This document shows, in pieces, positions 35,523-50,500 of a stretch of 64,000 nt of DNA. This stretch comes from Pseudomonas entomophila (GTDB lineage: Bacteria; Pseudomonadota; Gammaproteobacteria; Pseudomonadales; Pseudomonadaceae): NCBI RefSeq assembly GCF_018417595.1, contig NZ_CP070982.1:3306001-3370000 (forward strand), given 5' to 3'. Position numbers and translations under genes: made by a program. Every line of letters begins with the position of its first letter. The first letter of the stretch is position 1. Below the pieces are notes generated by a model, which saw nothing but the letters and a program-made list of their open reading frames with translations, had not been told where the DNA came from and searched no databases.

Positions 35523-38500
35523 AGGACGATCTCCATTCTGTCTGTGATGGCGGCATAACCTGCCAGCGTCGGTTGCTCGAACAGGGTGCGCACGTCGGCT
35601 TCCAAGCCGGCTTCGCGCAGCCGCGAGATCAGGGTCACGGCCAGCAGCGAGTGGCCGCCCAGTTCGAAGAAGTTGTCGTGCCGCCCTACTTGCTCCACCC
35701 CCAGCAGCTCGGCCCAGAGCTTGGCCAGCAGTTCCTCGGTCGCGCCTTCGGGCGCCTCGTAGGCCCGGCTCTGCACCGCCTCCGGCACCGGCAGCGCCTT
35801 GCGGTCGAGCTTGCCGTTGGGGCTCAGCGGCAACGCTTCCAGGTGGATGAACTGCGCCGGCACCATGAACGCCGGCAACCGCGCCAGCAGCGCCGCGCGC
35901 AGTACCTCTGTGGGTTGCGGGGTGCCGGTGCAGTACGCCACCAGGCACTGCTCGCGGGCCAGCACCACCGCCTCCTTGACCCCCTCGATGCCGGTCAGGC
36001 AAGCCTGGATCTCGCCCAGTTCGATGCGCAACCCACGCAGTTTCACCTGGTCATCGTTGCGCCCCAGGTACTCCAGGTTGCCGTCGGCCAGGTGCCGCGC
36101 CAGGTCGCCGGTGCGGTACAGCCGCCCGCCCGGGCGGGTGCCGAACGGGTCGTCGAGGAAGCGCTCGGCGGTCAGTTCGCCACGGTTGAGGTAACCGCGG
36201 GCCACCTGCACGCCGCCGATGTACAACTCGCCCGCCACACCCTGCGGCACCGGCTGGCCGTGGCCGTCCAGCACGTACAGCGTGGTGTTGGCGATCGGCT
36301 TGCCGATCGGCGTGTTGTCCGGCGCGGTCACACAGTGCCAGGCACTGACGTCCACCGCCGCCTCGGTCGGGCCGTACAGGTTGTGCAGCTCGACCGTTGG
36401 TAGTTGCGCCTGGAAGCGCCGCACCAGCGCGCCGGGCAGGGCTTCGCCGCTGCACAGCACGCGCTTGAGCCCTTCGGGCTGCACCGCGCCATGGGCGAGG
36501 AACACGTCCAGCATCGACGGCACGAAGTGCAAGGTGCTGACCTGCTCGGCGCGCATCACTTCACGCAGGTATTCCGGGTCGCGGTGGCCACCGGGCCGGG
36601 CCATGACCAAACGGGCGCCGGTCTGCAACGGCCAGAGGAATTCCCACACCGACACGTCGAAGCTGAACGGGGTCTTCTGCAGCACCACGTCGTGCGCGCC
36701 AAGTTGATAGGCGTCCTGCATCCACAGCAGGCGGTTGACCACCCCGGCGTGCTCGTTCATCACGCCCTTGGGCAGGCCGGTGGAGCCGGAGGTGTAGATC
36801 ACGTAGGCCAGGTGGCGCGGGGTCAGCCCCATCACCACGGGGGCCTGCGCCGGTTGCGCCAGCCAGCTCGGGCGGTCGAGGTCGATCACCGGCACCGTGG
36901 CCGCCTGAGGCACGTGGCGGGTGGCGGCGTGCACCAGCACCGCCACCGGGGCGCTGTCACTGAGCATGTGGCGGATGCGCTCGGCCGGGTACTCCGGGTC
37001 CACCGGCACATAGGCGCCACCGGCCTTGAGGGTGGCCAGCAGGCCGACCACCATCGACAGACCGCGCTCCAGGCAGATCGCCACGCGATCGTCGGGTTTC
37101 ACGCCCAGGGCGATCAGGTGATGGGCCAGGCGGTTGGCCTGTTCGTCGAGCTGGTGGTAAGTCAGCTCACCCTCTTCGGCCTTCACCGCCACCGCGTCCG
37201 GGGTGCGCCGCACCTGGGCTTCGATCAGCCCGTGCAAGGTCTGTTCGAGGTCGTAGTCCACCCGTGTGTCGTTGAAGCCCCGCAGCACTTGCAAGCGCTC
37301 GGCCGCGGCCAACACCGGCAGTTGCAGCAATGGCTGCTCCGGCTGCTCGTCCAGCGCCTGGGCCATACGCTGCAGCACCTGGCCCAACTGCTCGCAGATC
37401 CGCGCCGCGCCGACCTCGACCGGGGTCATGGCCACCAGGCGGAAACGCTCGCCGATGCTGTCCACGTTCACCCCCAGTGGGTAGTTGCTGCGCTCCTTGC
37501 TCTCCAGCGTCTCGATGCCTTGCGCGGCCTGGCGCTGGGCCTCGCTGGCCTGGCTGCCGTGGCGGTAGTTGAGCATGGCGCTGAACAACGGTGTCGGCGC
37601 GGCCACGCCACTGCAACGCTGGGCCAACGCCAGCGAGGCGTGCTCGTGGGCCAGCAACCCGCTCAGGCGCTGCTGGGTGGCCTGCGTCGCCTCGCGCAGG
37701 CTCAGGCCGGCCAGGTCCAGGCGCAGGGGCAACGTGTTGATGAACATGCCCAGGGCCTGCTCGGCGCCCTCGCCCCCTTCAAGACGGCCCAGCAGCACGG
37801 TGCCGAACACCACGCTGTCGCGGCCACTGGCTGCGGCCAGCAGGCGTGCGTAGGCCAGGTGGAACAGGCTGGCGACGCTGATGCCCAGGCGCCGGGCCTG
37901 CTGATGCAGGCGCGCGGCCAAGGTGTCGTCGAGCCATAGTTGCGCCTCCTCGATGCTTTGCACATCCACCTGCACGTCAACCAGGCCGTACGGCAAGGTC
38001 GGCTCGTCGATATCGCCCAGTTGCGCGCGGAAGAACGCCTCGTGCTCGGCCTGGCTGACGCCCAGACGGGCCTGGGCTACATAGTTGCGGTACGGCACGC
38101 CCGGCTCGGCCGGTACCGGTGCCCCTTGCAGGTAGCCCGCCAATTCGCGGCCGATCACTTCCATCGCCACATGGTCGAGGACGATATGGTGCAAGCGCAG
38201 CGCCGCCAGCAGGCCGGGGCCGTGCGGGTCCTGCCAGTGATACAGGCGCACCAGCGGTGCTTGCGCCAACGGCAAGCCGTGCGCCACTTGCGCCTCGTCG
38301 GCCACCTCGAACACCGCCAGCGCCGTGCGCCGCCAGACCACCTGCACCGCCTGGGGCAGGCCCTCCCACTGCACCGAGGTACGCAGCACGTCATGCCGGC
38401 CGATGACCTTGTTCAAGGCATCGACGAAGGCTTCCAGCCGCTCGCGACTGGCGAAGGCCATGCGCGAGCCCAACACATAGGGGTCGTGCTCCGGAGCGCT

Positions 38501-41500
38501 GAGGTGGTGGTAGAGAATGCCCTCCTGCAACGGCGCCAGCGGATAGATGTCCTGCACGTTGGCCGCGCCGCCCGGCACCGTGGCGACGATGCGGTCGATG
38601 GCGGCCTGCTCCAGCGCCACCAGGGACAGCATGTCCGGCGTGATGTGGGTGCAATCGGCCGGGATCCGGTTGGCCGGGACCTCAACCTGGCGACTGTGGC
38701 CCAAGGTAGCCGCCAATGCCGCCACCGTCGGCTGGCCGAACAACGTGCGCACGTCGGCTTGCAGGCCGGCCTGGCGCAAGCGTGCGGTCAGGCTCACGGC
38801 CAACAGCGAATGGCCGCCCAGCTCGAAGAAGTTGTCGTGCCGCCCGACTTGCTCGACACCCAGCAGTTGCGCCCAGATATCGGCCAACAACCGCTCGGTC
38901 TCGCCCTGTGGTGCTTCGTACTCGCGCCCCTGCACGTCCGGCACCGGCAGCGCCTTGCGGTCGGGCTTGCCGTTGGGGGTCAACGGCATCGCGTCGAGGT
39001 GGATGAACAGTGCCGGCACCATGTACTCCGGCAACTGCGCCAGCAACACGGCACGCAGGTGATCGGCGGCCTGTGGCTCGCCGGTGTGGTACGCCACCAG
39101 GCGCGGGCCTCTGTGCGGATGCTCGTGCACCAGCACCAGCGCTTCGCGTACACCCGCGATCCGGTTCAGGCAGGTTTCGATCTCGCCCGGTTCGATGCGC
39201 AGGCCACGCAGCTTGATCTGGTGGTCGGTGCGGCCGAGGAATTCCAGCACGCCGTCCTGGCGCTGACGCACCAGGTCGCCGCTGCGGTACAGACGGTCGC
39301 CTTCGACGAACGGACTGGCGATGAAGCGCTCGGCCTGTTGCTCCGGCAACCCCAGGTAACCCCGCGTCACACCGGCACCACCGATGTGCAACTGGCCGGC
39401 CACACCGAATGGCACGGGTTGGTCATGGGCATCCAGTACGTACAAGCGGGTGTTGTCGATGGGGCGACCGATCGGCAGCGCGCCATGCGGCAATGGATCC
39501 TGCGGTTCCAGGGTCCAGGCACTGCAATCCACCGTGGCCTCGGTCGGGCCGTAGACGTTGTGCAGCCGTACCTGCGGCAGGCGCTCGCGCACCTGGCGGG
39601 CCAGCGCCTCGGTCAGTTCGCCGCCACCACAGACGATATCGGTGAGGCTGCTGCTGCGGTTACCGACCTGTTCAAGGAACGGCTGCAACAGCGCCGGCAC
39701 GAACTGCACCACGCCGACCCGCTGCTCCTCGATCAGCTCGACCAGGTACTGCGGATCACGCTGGCCATCCGGGCGCGCCAGTACCAGGCGCAATCCGCTG
39801 CACAGCGGCCAGAACAGCTCCCATACCGAGGCATCGAAGCTTACGGGGGTCTTGTGTAGCACAGCACACTCGGCCGGGAACAAGCCCGCACTCCAGTGCA
39901 CCAGGTTGACCACGTTGCGGTGCTCGACCATCACGCCCTTGGGCACGCCGGTAGAACCGGAGGTGTAGATCACGTAGGCCAGATGGTCCGAGGTCAGGCC
40001 AGGCACCTGCGGCTTGCTGGCCGGCAGCGCCGCCCAGGTCGGCTGATCCAGGTCGACCAGCGTCGTCGGCGAACCGACCAGGTCACGTGTCTTGCCCTGT
40101 ACCAGCACCGCCCGAGGCTGACTGTCGCCGAGCATGTGGCTGATGCGCTCGGCCGGATAGTCCGGATCGACCGGCACATAGGCGCCACCCGCCTTGAGAA
40201 TGGCCAGCAGGCCGACCACCAGTGGCAGGCCACGTTCGACACAGATCGCCACCCGATCATCCGGTTTGACCCCGAGTGCGATCAGGTGATGGGCCAGGCG
40301 GTTGGCCTGTTCATTGAGCTGCCCATAGCTGAGCTCACCTTGCTCGGCCGTGACCGCTATCGCCTCAGGCGCCTGGGCCTCGATCAGGCCATGGAGCGTC
40401 TGCGCAACGTCACGGGATACCTCGGTGCGGTTGCATTCGGACAGCAGCCGACGGCGCTCCTCCTCCTGCAACACCGGCAATTGCAGCACTGGCAGCCGCT
40501 GCGGCTGGTCCAGCGCCTCGGCCATGCCGAGCAGCACCTGCCCCATCTGCCCGCAGACACGCGCCGCCCCTACGTCGGCCGGGGTCATGGCGACCAGGCG
40601 GAAGCGACCGCCGATATCGTCCACGCTCAGGCTCAGCGGGTAGTTGCTGCGCTCGCTGCTCTCCAGCGTCTCGATGCCCTGCAGGGCCAGGCGCTTGGTC
40701 TCGCTCGCCTGGCTGCCGTGGCGGTAGTTGAGCATGGCGCTGAACAGCGGCGCCGGCGCGGCCACGCCGCTGCAACGCTGGGCCAAGGCCAGCGAGGCGT
40801 GCTCGTGCACCAGCAAGCCGCTCAGGCGCTGCTGGGCGGCCTGGGCCGCTTCGTGCAGGCTCAGGCCCGCCAGGTCCAGGCGCAACGGCAAGGTGTTGAT
40901 GAACATGCCCAGCGCCTGCTCGGCACCCTCGCCGCCTTCCAGGCGCCCCAGCAACACAGTGCCGAACACCACGCTGTCGCGGCCACTGGCGGCGGCCAGC
41001 AGCCGTGCGTAGGCCAGGTGGAACAGGCTGGCGACGCTGATGCCCAGCTGGCGGGCCTGGCGCCGCAGGCGTGCGGCCAGGGCGTCATCCAGCCACAGCT
41101 GCGCCTCTTCGATGGCCTGGCCGTCGATCTGCACATCGCCCAGGCCGAACGGCAAGGTCGGCTCGTCGATATCGCCCAGTTGCGCGCGGAAGAACGCCTC
41201 GTGCTCGGCCTGGCTGATGCCCAGGCGTGCCTGGGCCACATAGTTGCGGTACGGCGCGCCGGGTCCGGTCGGCGCCGGCAGCCCTTGCAGGTTGTTCACC
41301 AGCTCCTGGCCGATCACCTCCAGCGCGGTGTGGTCGAGGACGATATGGTGGAACTGCAAGGTCGCCAGCAGGCCTGCCCCCTGCGGGTCCGGCCAGTGGT
41401 ACAGGCGCACCAGCGGCGCCTGCGCCAGCCCCAGGGCATGGGGCACCGCCTGCGCGTCGGCCACCGCGAACAGCGCCAGCCGGGCCTCGCGCCAGACCAC

Positions 41501-44500
41501 TTGCACGGGTTGTGGCAGGCCGTCCCACAGCACCGACGTGCGCAGTGCGTCATGGCGGGCGATGACCTTGTCCAGCGCCTCGGCAAAGGCATTCAGCCGC
41601 TCACGGCTGGCGAAGGCCATTTGCGAGACCAGCACGTACGGGTCGTGCTCCGGCGAGCTGAGGTGGTGATAAAGGATCCCCTCCTGCAACGGTGCCAGCG
41701 GGTAAATGTCCTGCACGTTGGCCGCGCCCCCCGGTACCGTGGCGACGATCCGGTCGATGTCGGGCTGCTCCAGTGCCACCAACGGCAGCATCGGCGGCGT
41801 GATACGCGTGCAGTCGGGCGCAATGGCGTTGGCCGGCACCTGCACCCGACGGTTCTGGCCCAGCGTGGCCGCCAGCGCCGCCACGGTCGGCTGGCCGAAC
41901 AGCGTGCGCACGTCGGCCACCAGGCCCGCCTGGCGCAGGCGCGCGGTGAGGCTCACGGCCAGCAGCGAATGGCCGCCCAGTTCGAAGAAGTTGTCGTGGC
42001 GACCGACCTGCTCGACGCCCAGTACCTCGGCCCAGATCGTCGCCATCGCGGCCTCGGTTTCGCCCACTGGCGCAACATAGGCCTGCTGCGGCTGGATCGA
42101 CGGTTCCGGCAGTGCCTTGCGGTCGAGCTTGCCGTGAGGCGTCAGCGGCAGCGCCTCCAGGCGCGTGAAAGCCTGCGGCACCAGGTACGCCGGCAGGCAG
42201 GATTGCAGGCCCTGGTGGAGGATGTCGACCTCGACCGGCGTCACCTCGGTGAACCAGGCCAGCAGGCGCTCGTTGCGCACCAGCACCACGGCGTCGGCAA
42301 TGCCCGGCTGCGCCTTGAGCGCCGCTTCGATCTCGCCCAGTTCGACCCGTACGCCGCGCACCTTCACCTGGTCATCGTTGCGCCCTTGGTAATCCAGGGT
42401 GCCGTCGGCGTTCCAGCGCACCAGGTCGCCGCTGCGGTACATCCGCGCATCCGGCTCACTGCTGAACGGGTCGGCGAGGAAACGCTCCTCGGTCAGGTCG
42501 GGACGGTTGAGGTAGCCCCGGGCAACCTGGGCGCCACCGATGTACAACTCGCCGATCACGCCCACCGGCACCGGCTGGCAATGTTCGTCCAGCACGTAGG
42601 CGCGGGTGTTGGCGGTCGGCTTGCCGATATGCAGCGCAGCGCCCGGTTGCAGTTGCCCGGAAGTCGCCACCACCGTGGTTTCGGTCGGGCCGTAGTTGTT
42701 GACCAGGGCAAAGCCTGGGTCGCGGTCAAATTGGCGCAACCGATCGCCACCCACCAGCAGCGTTTGCAAGGTCGGGTGCCGACGCTCGCGGCGCAAGGCC
42801 TGCTCGGCCACCGGCGTGGGCAGGAAGCTGACCTGCAACGGCTGCGCCAGCCACCAGTCGAGCAACTCGTCCACGTGCTCACCGGCAATATGAGCCGGCG
42901 GCAAGTGCAGCACTGCCCCGGCGCACAGCGCCGGCCAGGCCTCCCAGGCCATGGCATCGAAACCGAAACCGGCGACGCTGGAGGTATGGCTACCCGCTTC
43001 CAGATCGAAGGTTTCGCAGTGCCAATGCACCAGGTTGGCCAGCGTGTGGTGCTCGACCATCACGCCCTTGGGTTGGCCGGTGGAGCCGGAGGTGTAGATC
43101 ACATAAGCCAGCTGACGGTCATCCAGCCCCGCCACGACGGGGTTGCTGTCCGCCTCACCGCGCCAGGCCTTGCCGTCCAGCGCCACGGTCGCCACCTCGC
43201 CCACCAATGCGGCGGTCGACGACTCGACCAGCACCAGCGCTGGCGTGCTGTCGCTCAGCAGATAGGCAATGCGCTCGGCCGGATACCCCGGGTCGACCGG
43301 CACATAGGCGGCTCCGGCCTTGAGCGCGGCGAGCATGGCCACAAGTCGTTGCGGACCCCGTTCAAGACACAGCGCCACCCGGTCGCCGCACAGGACACCG
43401 CGCTTGATCAGATGGTGGGCCAGGCGGTTGGCGCGCTGGTTCAGCTCGGCGTAGCTCAGGCGCTGCTCGCCCTGCACCACCGCCAGTGCTTGCGGTGCCG
43501 CGCTGGCGAAGGCCTCGACCCGCGCATGCACGGTCTGCCCCTGCGGGTAGGCCTTGGCGGTGACATTGAAGCCCTCCAGCACCCGGCGCTGCTCGGCGGC
43601 ATCGAGGATCGGCAATGCATCGACCCGAGCCCCACCGCCTTGCTCCAGGGCCTGGACCAGTTGCGCCACCGCGCCGCTCATCCAGCCCGCGACCCGCTCG
43701 GCACCGATACCGTGCTGGGCCAGCACGCTCAGGCTGAAGCCCTCGCCCAGGTCGTCCACGCTCAAGGTCAGCGGGTAGTTGCTGCGCTCTTCGCCACCGA
43801 GCTGGTAGATGCCGTGGAAACTGTCGACATCGGTCGCCGCGCCTGCCGCGCTGTGGCGGTAGTTGAGCAAGGCGCTGAACAATGGCGCCGAAGCCGCCAC
43901 GCCGCTGCAACGCTGGGCCAGCGCCAGCGACGCATGCTCGTGGCCGAGCAAGGCCGACAGCCGCTGGTGGGTGACAGCGACTGCCTCGCCGGCGCCTGCT
44001 GCCGTCTCGATGCGCAGCGGCAAGGTGTTGATGAACACCCCCAGCGCCCGGTCGGCGCCCTCGCCGCCTTGCAGGCGCCCCATCAGCACAGTGCCGAACA
44101 CCACGTCATGCCGCCCGGCCAGCACACCCACCACGCGGGCCCAGGCCAGGTGCATCAGGCTCGCGGCGCTGACACCGCGCTGACGCGCCTGCTCGCGCAC
44201 CCGACGCGCCAGCACCGGGTCGAGCAGGTGCCGCGCCTCTTCGATATCGCCCCCGTCACCCTGCACATCGGCCAGGCCCATGGGCAGGGTCGGCGCGTCG
44301 ATATCGCCCAGCAAGTCACGGAAGAACGCCTCGTGCCCCGCCTCGGCGGCGCCCAGGCGCACCTGGGCCACATAGTTGCGGTAAGGCACCGGGGCCGTCA
44401 GCAGGTGCCCACGGCCAGCCAGCAATGCCTGCATCTCGTGAACGATCACCTCCATCGCCGTGTGGTCCAGCGCCAGGTGGTGGAAGTGCAGGATCGCCAC

Positions 44501-47500
44501 CACCCGGCGCTGGGCCGGGTCTGCGGCGTAGGTCAGGCGCAGCAATGGCGCGCGGGTCAGGTCCAGGCGCTGGCGGCGGGCATCGAAGTGCGCCTGCAAG
44601 CGCTCGACCACGGCCGTCTCGCCCAGCCCGGTGACCTCGTTCACCTCAAGCCTGGCCTGGCGCCAGACCACCTGCACCGGCTGCGCCAGCCCCTCCCACA
44701 GCACCGAGGTGCGCAGGATGTCGTGGCGGTCGATGACCTGTTGCAGGACGCCGGCACACGCCTGCAGGCGTGCCAGGTCGTCGAAGGCCAGGCGCGACTG
44801 CAACAGGTAGGGGTCGCCCTGCTCGGCGCTCAGGTGGTGGTAGAGAATCCCTTCCTGCAATGGCGCCAGCGGGTAGATTTCCTGCACGTTGGCGGCACCA
44901 CCGGGCACCGTGGCGACAATGCGGTCGATACTGGCCTGGTCGAGTTCGATCAGGCTGAGCATGTCCGGGGTGATATAGGTCGCGTCCAGCGGCACGCGGT
45001 TGGCCGGCACCTCCACCTCGCGACCGCTGCCCACGGCCGCAGCCAGCGCGGCCAGGGTCGGCTGGGCGAACAGCACGCGCACGTCGGCCGTGAGCCCGGC
45101 CTTGCGCATGCGCTCGATCAGGCTCACCGCCAGCAGCGAATGACCACCCAGTTCGAAGAAGTGGTCGTGGCGCCCGACCCGCTCGACCTTGAGCAGTTCG
45201 GCCCAGATCGCCGCCAGGGCGGTTTCCACTTCGCCCTGAGGTGCCTCGAAGCCTCGACGGATCACGTCTTCGTTGCCCGGCTGCGGCAAGGCGCGGCGGT
45301 CCAGCTTGCCGTTGGCGGTCAGTGGCAGTGCATCCAACTGCACATAGGCTGACGGCAGCATGTAGTCCGGCAACTGGCCTTGCAGGTGCTGGTGCAGTTC
45401 GGCGATCGCCTGCTGGCCGGTGAAGTAGGCCACCAGGCGCTTGTCGCCCGGGCTCTCCTCGCGCAGCACCACGGCCACGTCACGGACACCCGCGCATGCC
45501 GCCAGGCGTGCCTCGATCTCGCCCAGCTCGATACGGAAGCCGCGCAGCTTGACCTGCTGGTCGGCGCGGCCCAGGTAGCGCAGGGTGCCGTCGGCCTGCC
45601 AGCAGGCCAGGTCGCCGCTGCGGTACATGGTCCCGCCGTTGAATGGATCGGTCAGGAAGCGCTCGGCGGTCAGCTCAGGCTGGCCCAGGTAGCCCAGGGC
45701 CACGCCGTCGCCAGCGATATAGAGCTCACCCACCGCGCCCACCGGCAACAATTGCCGACGGGCATCGAGCACATAGCAACGGGCGTTGCCGATTGGTTTG
45801 CCGATGGGGATGCTGCCCTCGCCCACGCTGACGATCTCGTGGGTGGTGCTGAACGTGGTGGCTTCGGTCGGGCCGTAGCCATTGAGCAGGTGTTGCGGCG
45901 CGCCGTCACGCAGCACGCGGGCGATCACCGCCGGGTCCAGCACATCGCCGCCGACCATCAGGTAGCGCAGCCTGCGGAACGCCGGCAGCAGGTCGTCGGC
46001 GAACTGGTGGAACAGCCCCGCGGTCAGCCACAACACGGTCACACCCTGGGCCAGCAATTCGTCGTGCAGGGCCTGGCGCGACAGCACCTGGTCCTGGTCG
46101 ATCACCACCACCGCACCGCCGTTGAGCAGCGGCGCCCAGACTTCCAGGGTGCTGGCGTCGAACGCTGGGTTGGAAGCAAACGCCACCCGGTCCTGGTGAT
46201 TGAACTCGGCGAAGCCGTTGTTGATGGCCAGGCGCACGATGGCCCGGTGCGGCACCTGCACACCCTTCGGCGTGCCGGTGGAGCCGGAGGTGTACATGAT
46301 GTACGCGGCGCTGCCGGCGTCCACCGCCAGGTTCAGCGGCTCGCTGGCGTAGCGGCTAAGGTCGAGACGATCCAGTTCGATCCGGCGCGCGCCCTCGATT
46401 TGCGGCTGGTCGCTGTAGGTCAGCAACAGCACCGCTTGGCTGTCCGCGACCATGAACGCCTGGCGCTCGACCGGCGCATTGCCATCCAACGGCACGAACA
46501 CCGCCGCGCATTTGCTCACGGCCAACTGGGCCGCCAGCAGGTCGAAGGAACGCGGCAGCTGCAAGGCCACCCGGTCGCCGGCCTGCACGCCCAACTCCAG
46601 CAGATAGCCCGCCAGTCGGTTGGCGTGCTGGTCGAGCGCACGATAGCTCCAGTGGCGCTCGCCATGGATGACTGCCAGCGCCTCGGGGCTTGATTCGGCG
46701 TGAGCCTCGAACACCCCATGCACGGCCCTGTCGCGCGGGTAGTCGCGTCGGGTGTGGTTGAACTGACGCAGCACTCGCTCGCGCTCAGCCACAGGCAATG
46801 CGACCAGATCGTGCAGTGGCGTCACAGGCGCGTCTTCCAACGCTTGGGCCATCTGTGCCAGGGCGGCCAGCAACAGTTGGCAGACCAACGTGCCGTCCAC
46901 TTGCGCCACGGCCTGCACGGTCAGGGAGAAACCGCTGCCCAGGTCATCGACACTGACCACCAGTGGATAGTTGGTGCGCTCGTGGGCGGTCAGCAGTTCG
47001 ATGCCCACCCAGGCTTCGTGCTGCTCGGTACTGGCGGCGGCGCTGTGGCGATAGTTCAACAGGCTGGTGAACAGCGCCTGCGAGGCCGGCACGCCACTGC
47101 AGCGCTGGGCCAGTGCCAGCGACGCCTGCTCATGGGTCAGCAACTGTGCCAGGCGCTGGTGGGTCAGGCGTACGCCGTCGGCCACGCCTGCTGCACCGAC
47201 GCTGACTCGCAGCGGCAAGGTGTTGATGAACATGCCCAGGGCCTGCTCAGCCCCCTCGCCACCTTCAAGGCGGCCCAGCAGCACGGTGCCGAATACTACC
47301 TCTTCGCGGCCGGACAACTGCGCCAGCACCTGGCCCCAGGCCTGGTGCACCAGGCTGGCGACACTGATGCCCAGTACCCTGGCCTGTGTGCGCAAGCGTT
47401 GCGCCAGGGTGATATCGAGCACATGGTGGTGGTCGTGCACCTGGCCGCCGTCGCCGCGCACGTCGCGCAGGCCGAACACCTGCGTCGGTTCGTCGATATC

Positions 47501-50500
47501 GCCCAGCATTGTCCGGAACAGCGTCTCCTGCGCTGGAATATCGGCTCCCAGGCAGGCCTGGGCCACATAGTTGCGGTACGGCACGCCCGGTTCGGCCGGT
47601 ACCGGCGCCCCTTGCAGGTAGCCCGTGAGTTCGCGGCCGATCACCTCCATCGCCACATGGTCGAGGACGATATGGTGCAGTCTTATTGCCGCCAGCAGGC
47701 CGGGGCCGTGCGGGTCCTGCCAGTGGTACAGGCGTACCAGCGGCGCCTGCGCCAACGGCAAGCCGTGCGCCACTTGCGCCTCGTCGGCCACCTCGAACAC
47801 CGCCAGCGCCGTGCGCCGCCAGACTACCTGCACCGCTTGCGGCAACCCCTCCCACAGCACCGAGGTGCGCAGCACATCGTGACGACCGATGACCTTGTTC
47901 AGGGCATCGACGAAGGCCTCCAGTCGCTCACGGCTGGCGAAGGCCATGCGTGAGCCGAGCACATAGGGGTCGTGCTCCGGAGCGCTGAGGTGGTGGTAGA
48001 GAATGCCCTCCTGCAACGGCGCCAGCGGATAGATGTCCTGCACGTTGGCCGCGCCGCCCGGCACCGTGGCGACGATGCGGTCGATGGCGGCCTGCTCCAG
48101 CGCCACCAGGGGCAGCATGTCCGGCGTGATCTGCGTGCAATCGACCGGGATCCGGTTGGCCGGGACCTCAACCTGGCGACTGTGGCCCAAGGTAGCCGCC
48201 AATGCCGCCACCGTCGGCTGGCCGAACAACGTGCGCACGTCGGCTTGCAGGCCGGCCTGGCGCAAGCGTGCGGTCAGGCTCACGGCCAACAGCGAATGGC
48301 CGCCCAGTTCGAAGAAGTTGTCGTGGCGGCCAACTTGCTCGACACCCAGCAGTTGCGCCCAGATATCGGCCAACAACCGCTCGGTCTCGCCCTGTGGTGC
48401 TTCGTACTCGCGCCCCTGCACGTCCGGCACCGGCAGCGCCTTGCGGTCGGGCTTGCCGTTGGGGGTCAACGGCATCGCGTCGAGGTGGATGAACAGTGCC
48501 GGCACCATGTACTCCGGCAACTGCGCCAGCAACACGCCACGCAGGTGATCGGCGGCCTGTGGCTCGCCGGTGTGGTACGCCACCAGGCGCGGGCCGCTGT
48601 GCGGATGCTCGTGCACCAGCACCAGCGCTTCGCGGACACCCGCGATCCGGTTCAGGCAGGTTTCGATCTCGCCCGGTTCGATGCGCAGGCCACGCAGCTT
48701 GATCTGGTGGTCGGTGCGGCCGAGGAATTCCAGCACGCCGTCCTGGCGCTGACGCACCAGGTCGCCGCTGCGGTACAGACGGTCGCCTTCGACGAACGGA
48801 CTGGCGATGAAGCGCTCGGCCTGTTGCTCCGGCAACCCCAGGTAACCCCGCGTCACACCGGCACCACCGATGTGCAGCTGGCCGGCCACACCGAATGGCA
48901 CGGGTTGGTCATGGGCATCCAGTACGTACAAGCGGGTGTTGTCGATGGGGCGACCGATCGGCAGCGCGCCATGTGGCAATGGATCCTGCGGTTCCAGGGT
49001 CCAGGCACTGCAATCCACCGTGGCCTCGGTCGGGCCGTAGACGTTGTGCAGCCGTACCTGCGGCAGGCGCTCGCGCACCTGGCGGGCCAATGCCTCGGTC
49101 AGTTCGCCACCTCCACACACGATATCGGTGAGGGAAGCGCAACGCGCACTGCCCGCCTGTTCGAGGAACTGTTGCAACAACGCCGGCACGAATTGCACCA
49201 CGCCGACCCGCTGCTGCTCGATCAGCTCGACCAGGTACTGCGGATCGCGCTGGCCATCCGGGCGCGCCAGCACCAGGCGCAGCCCGCTGCACAGCGGCCA
49301 GAACAGTTCCCACACCGAGGCGTCAAAGCTCACCGGGGTCTTGTGCAGCACTGCGCCTATCGTTGGGAACAAGCCCGCACTCCAGTGCACCAGGTTGACC
49401 ACGTTACGGTGCTCGACCATCACGCCCTTGGGCACGCCGGTGGAGCCGGAGGTGTAGATCACGTAGGCCAGGTGATCCGAGGTCAGCCCAGGCACCCGAG
49501 GGTGGCTGGCCGGCAGCGCCGCCCAGGTCGGCTGATCGAGATCGACCAGCGTCACCGGCAGGCTCACCCGATCACGAGTATTGCCCTGCACCAGCACCAC
49601 CCGTGGCTGGCTGTCGCCGAGCATGTGGCGGATGCGTTCGGCCGGATAGTCCGGATCGACCGGCACATAGGCGCCACCCGCCTTGAGAATGGCCAGCAGG
49701 CCAACCACCAGCGGCAGGCCACGCTCGACACAGATCGCCACCCGATCATCGGGTTTGACCCCGAGTGCGATCAGGTGATGGGCCAGGCGGTTGGCCTGTT
49801 CGCTGAGCTGGCGATAGCTCAGTTGCGCACCATCCGCCTGCACGGCAATCGCTTCAGGCTGGCGCTCGGCCTGCCGTTCAAACAGCGCATGCAAAGGCTG
49901 CGTCAGATCGTGGTCTCGTACGGTCGCGTTGCACGCCCGATGCAGATGCTCACACTCCTCGGGCAACAGCACCGGTACTTGCAGCAGCGCTTGCCGGGGT
50001 TGCACATCCAGGCCTTCGGCCAAGGCCAGCAGCACCTGCCGCAGTTGCGCGCAGACCCGCGCGGCGCCCACCGACGCCGGGGCCATGGCCACCAGGCGCA
50101 GCCTTTCACCCATGTCGTCCACGCTCAGGCTCAGCGGGTAGTTGCTGCGCTCCTGGCCATCGAGGAACTCGACCCCCTCCCATTCCAGGCGCCGCGCCTC
50201 GTCCACTTCACTGCCGTGGCGGTAGTTGAGCATGGCGCTGAACAGCGGTGCCGGCGCGGCCACGCCACTGCAACGCTGGGCCAGGGCCAGCGAGGCGTGC
50301 TCGTGCACCAGCAGCGCGCTGAGGCGTTGCTGGGTCTGGCGCACGGCTTCTTCGAGCGTCAGCCCTGCCAGGTCCAGGCGCAGCGGCAAGGTGTTGATGA
50401 ACATGCCCAGGGCACGCTCGGCGCCCTCGCCCGCTTCCAGGCGCCCCAGCAGCACGGTGCCGAACACCACGCGGTCGGTGCCGCTGACCGCAGCCAGCAG

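Noticed and set aside
35523..36002. Upstream extension of etlC to 36002
   Set aside because: The extra ~160 residues are a frame-shifted reading of the etlB end, rich in Arg/Gly/Ala. The docking region begins exactly at the GTG overlapping the etlB stop.
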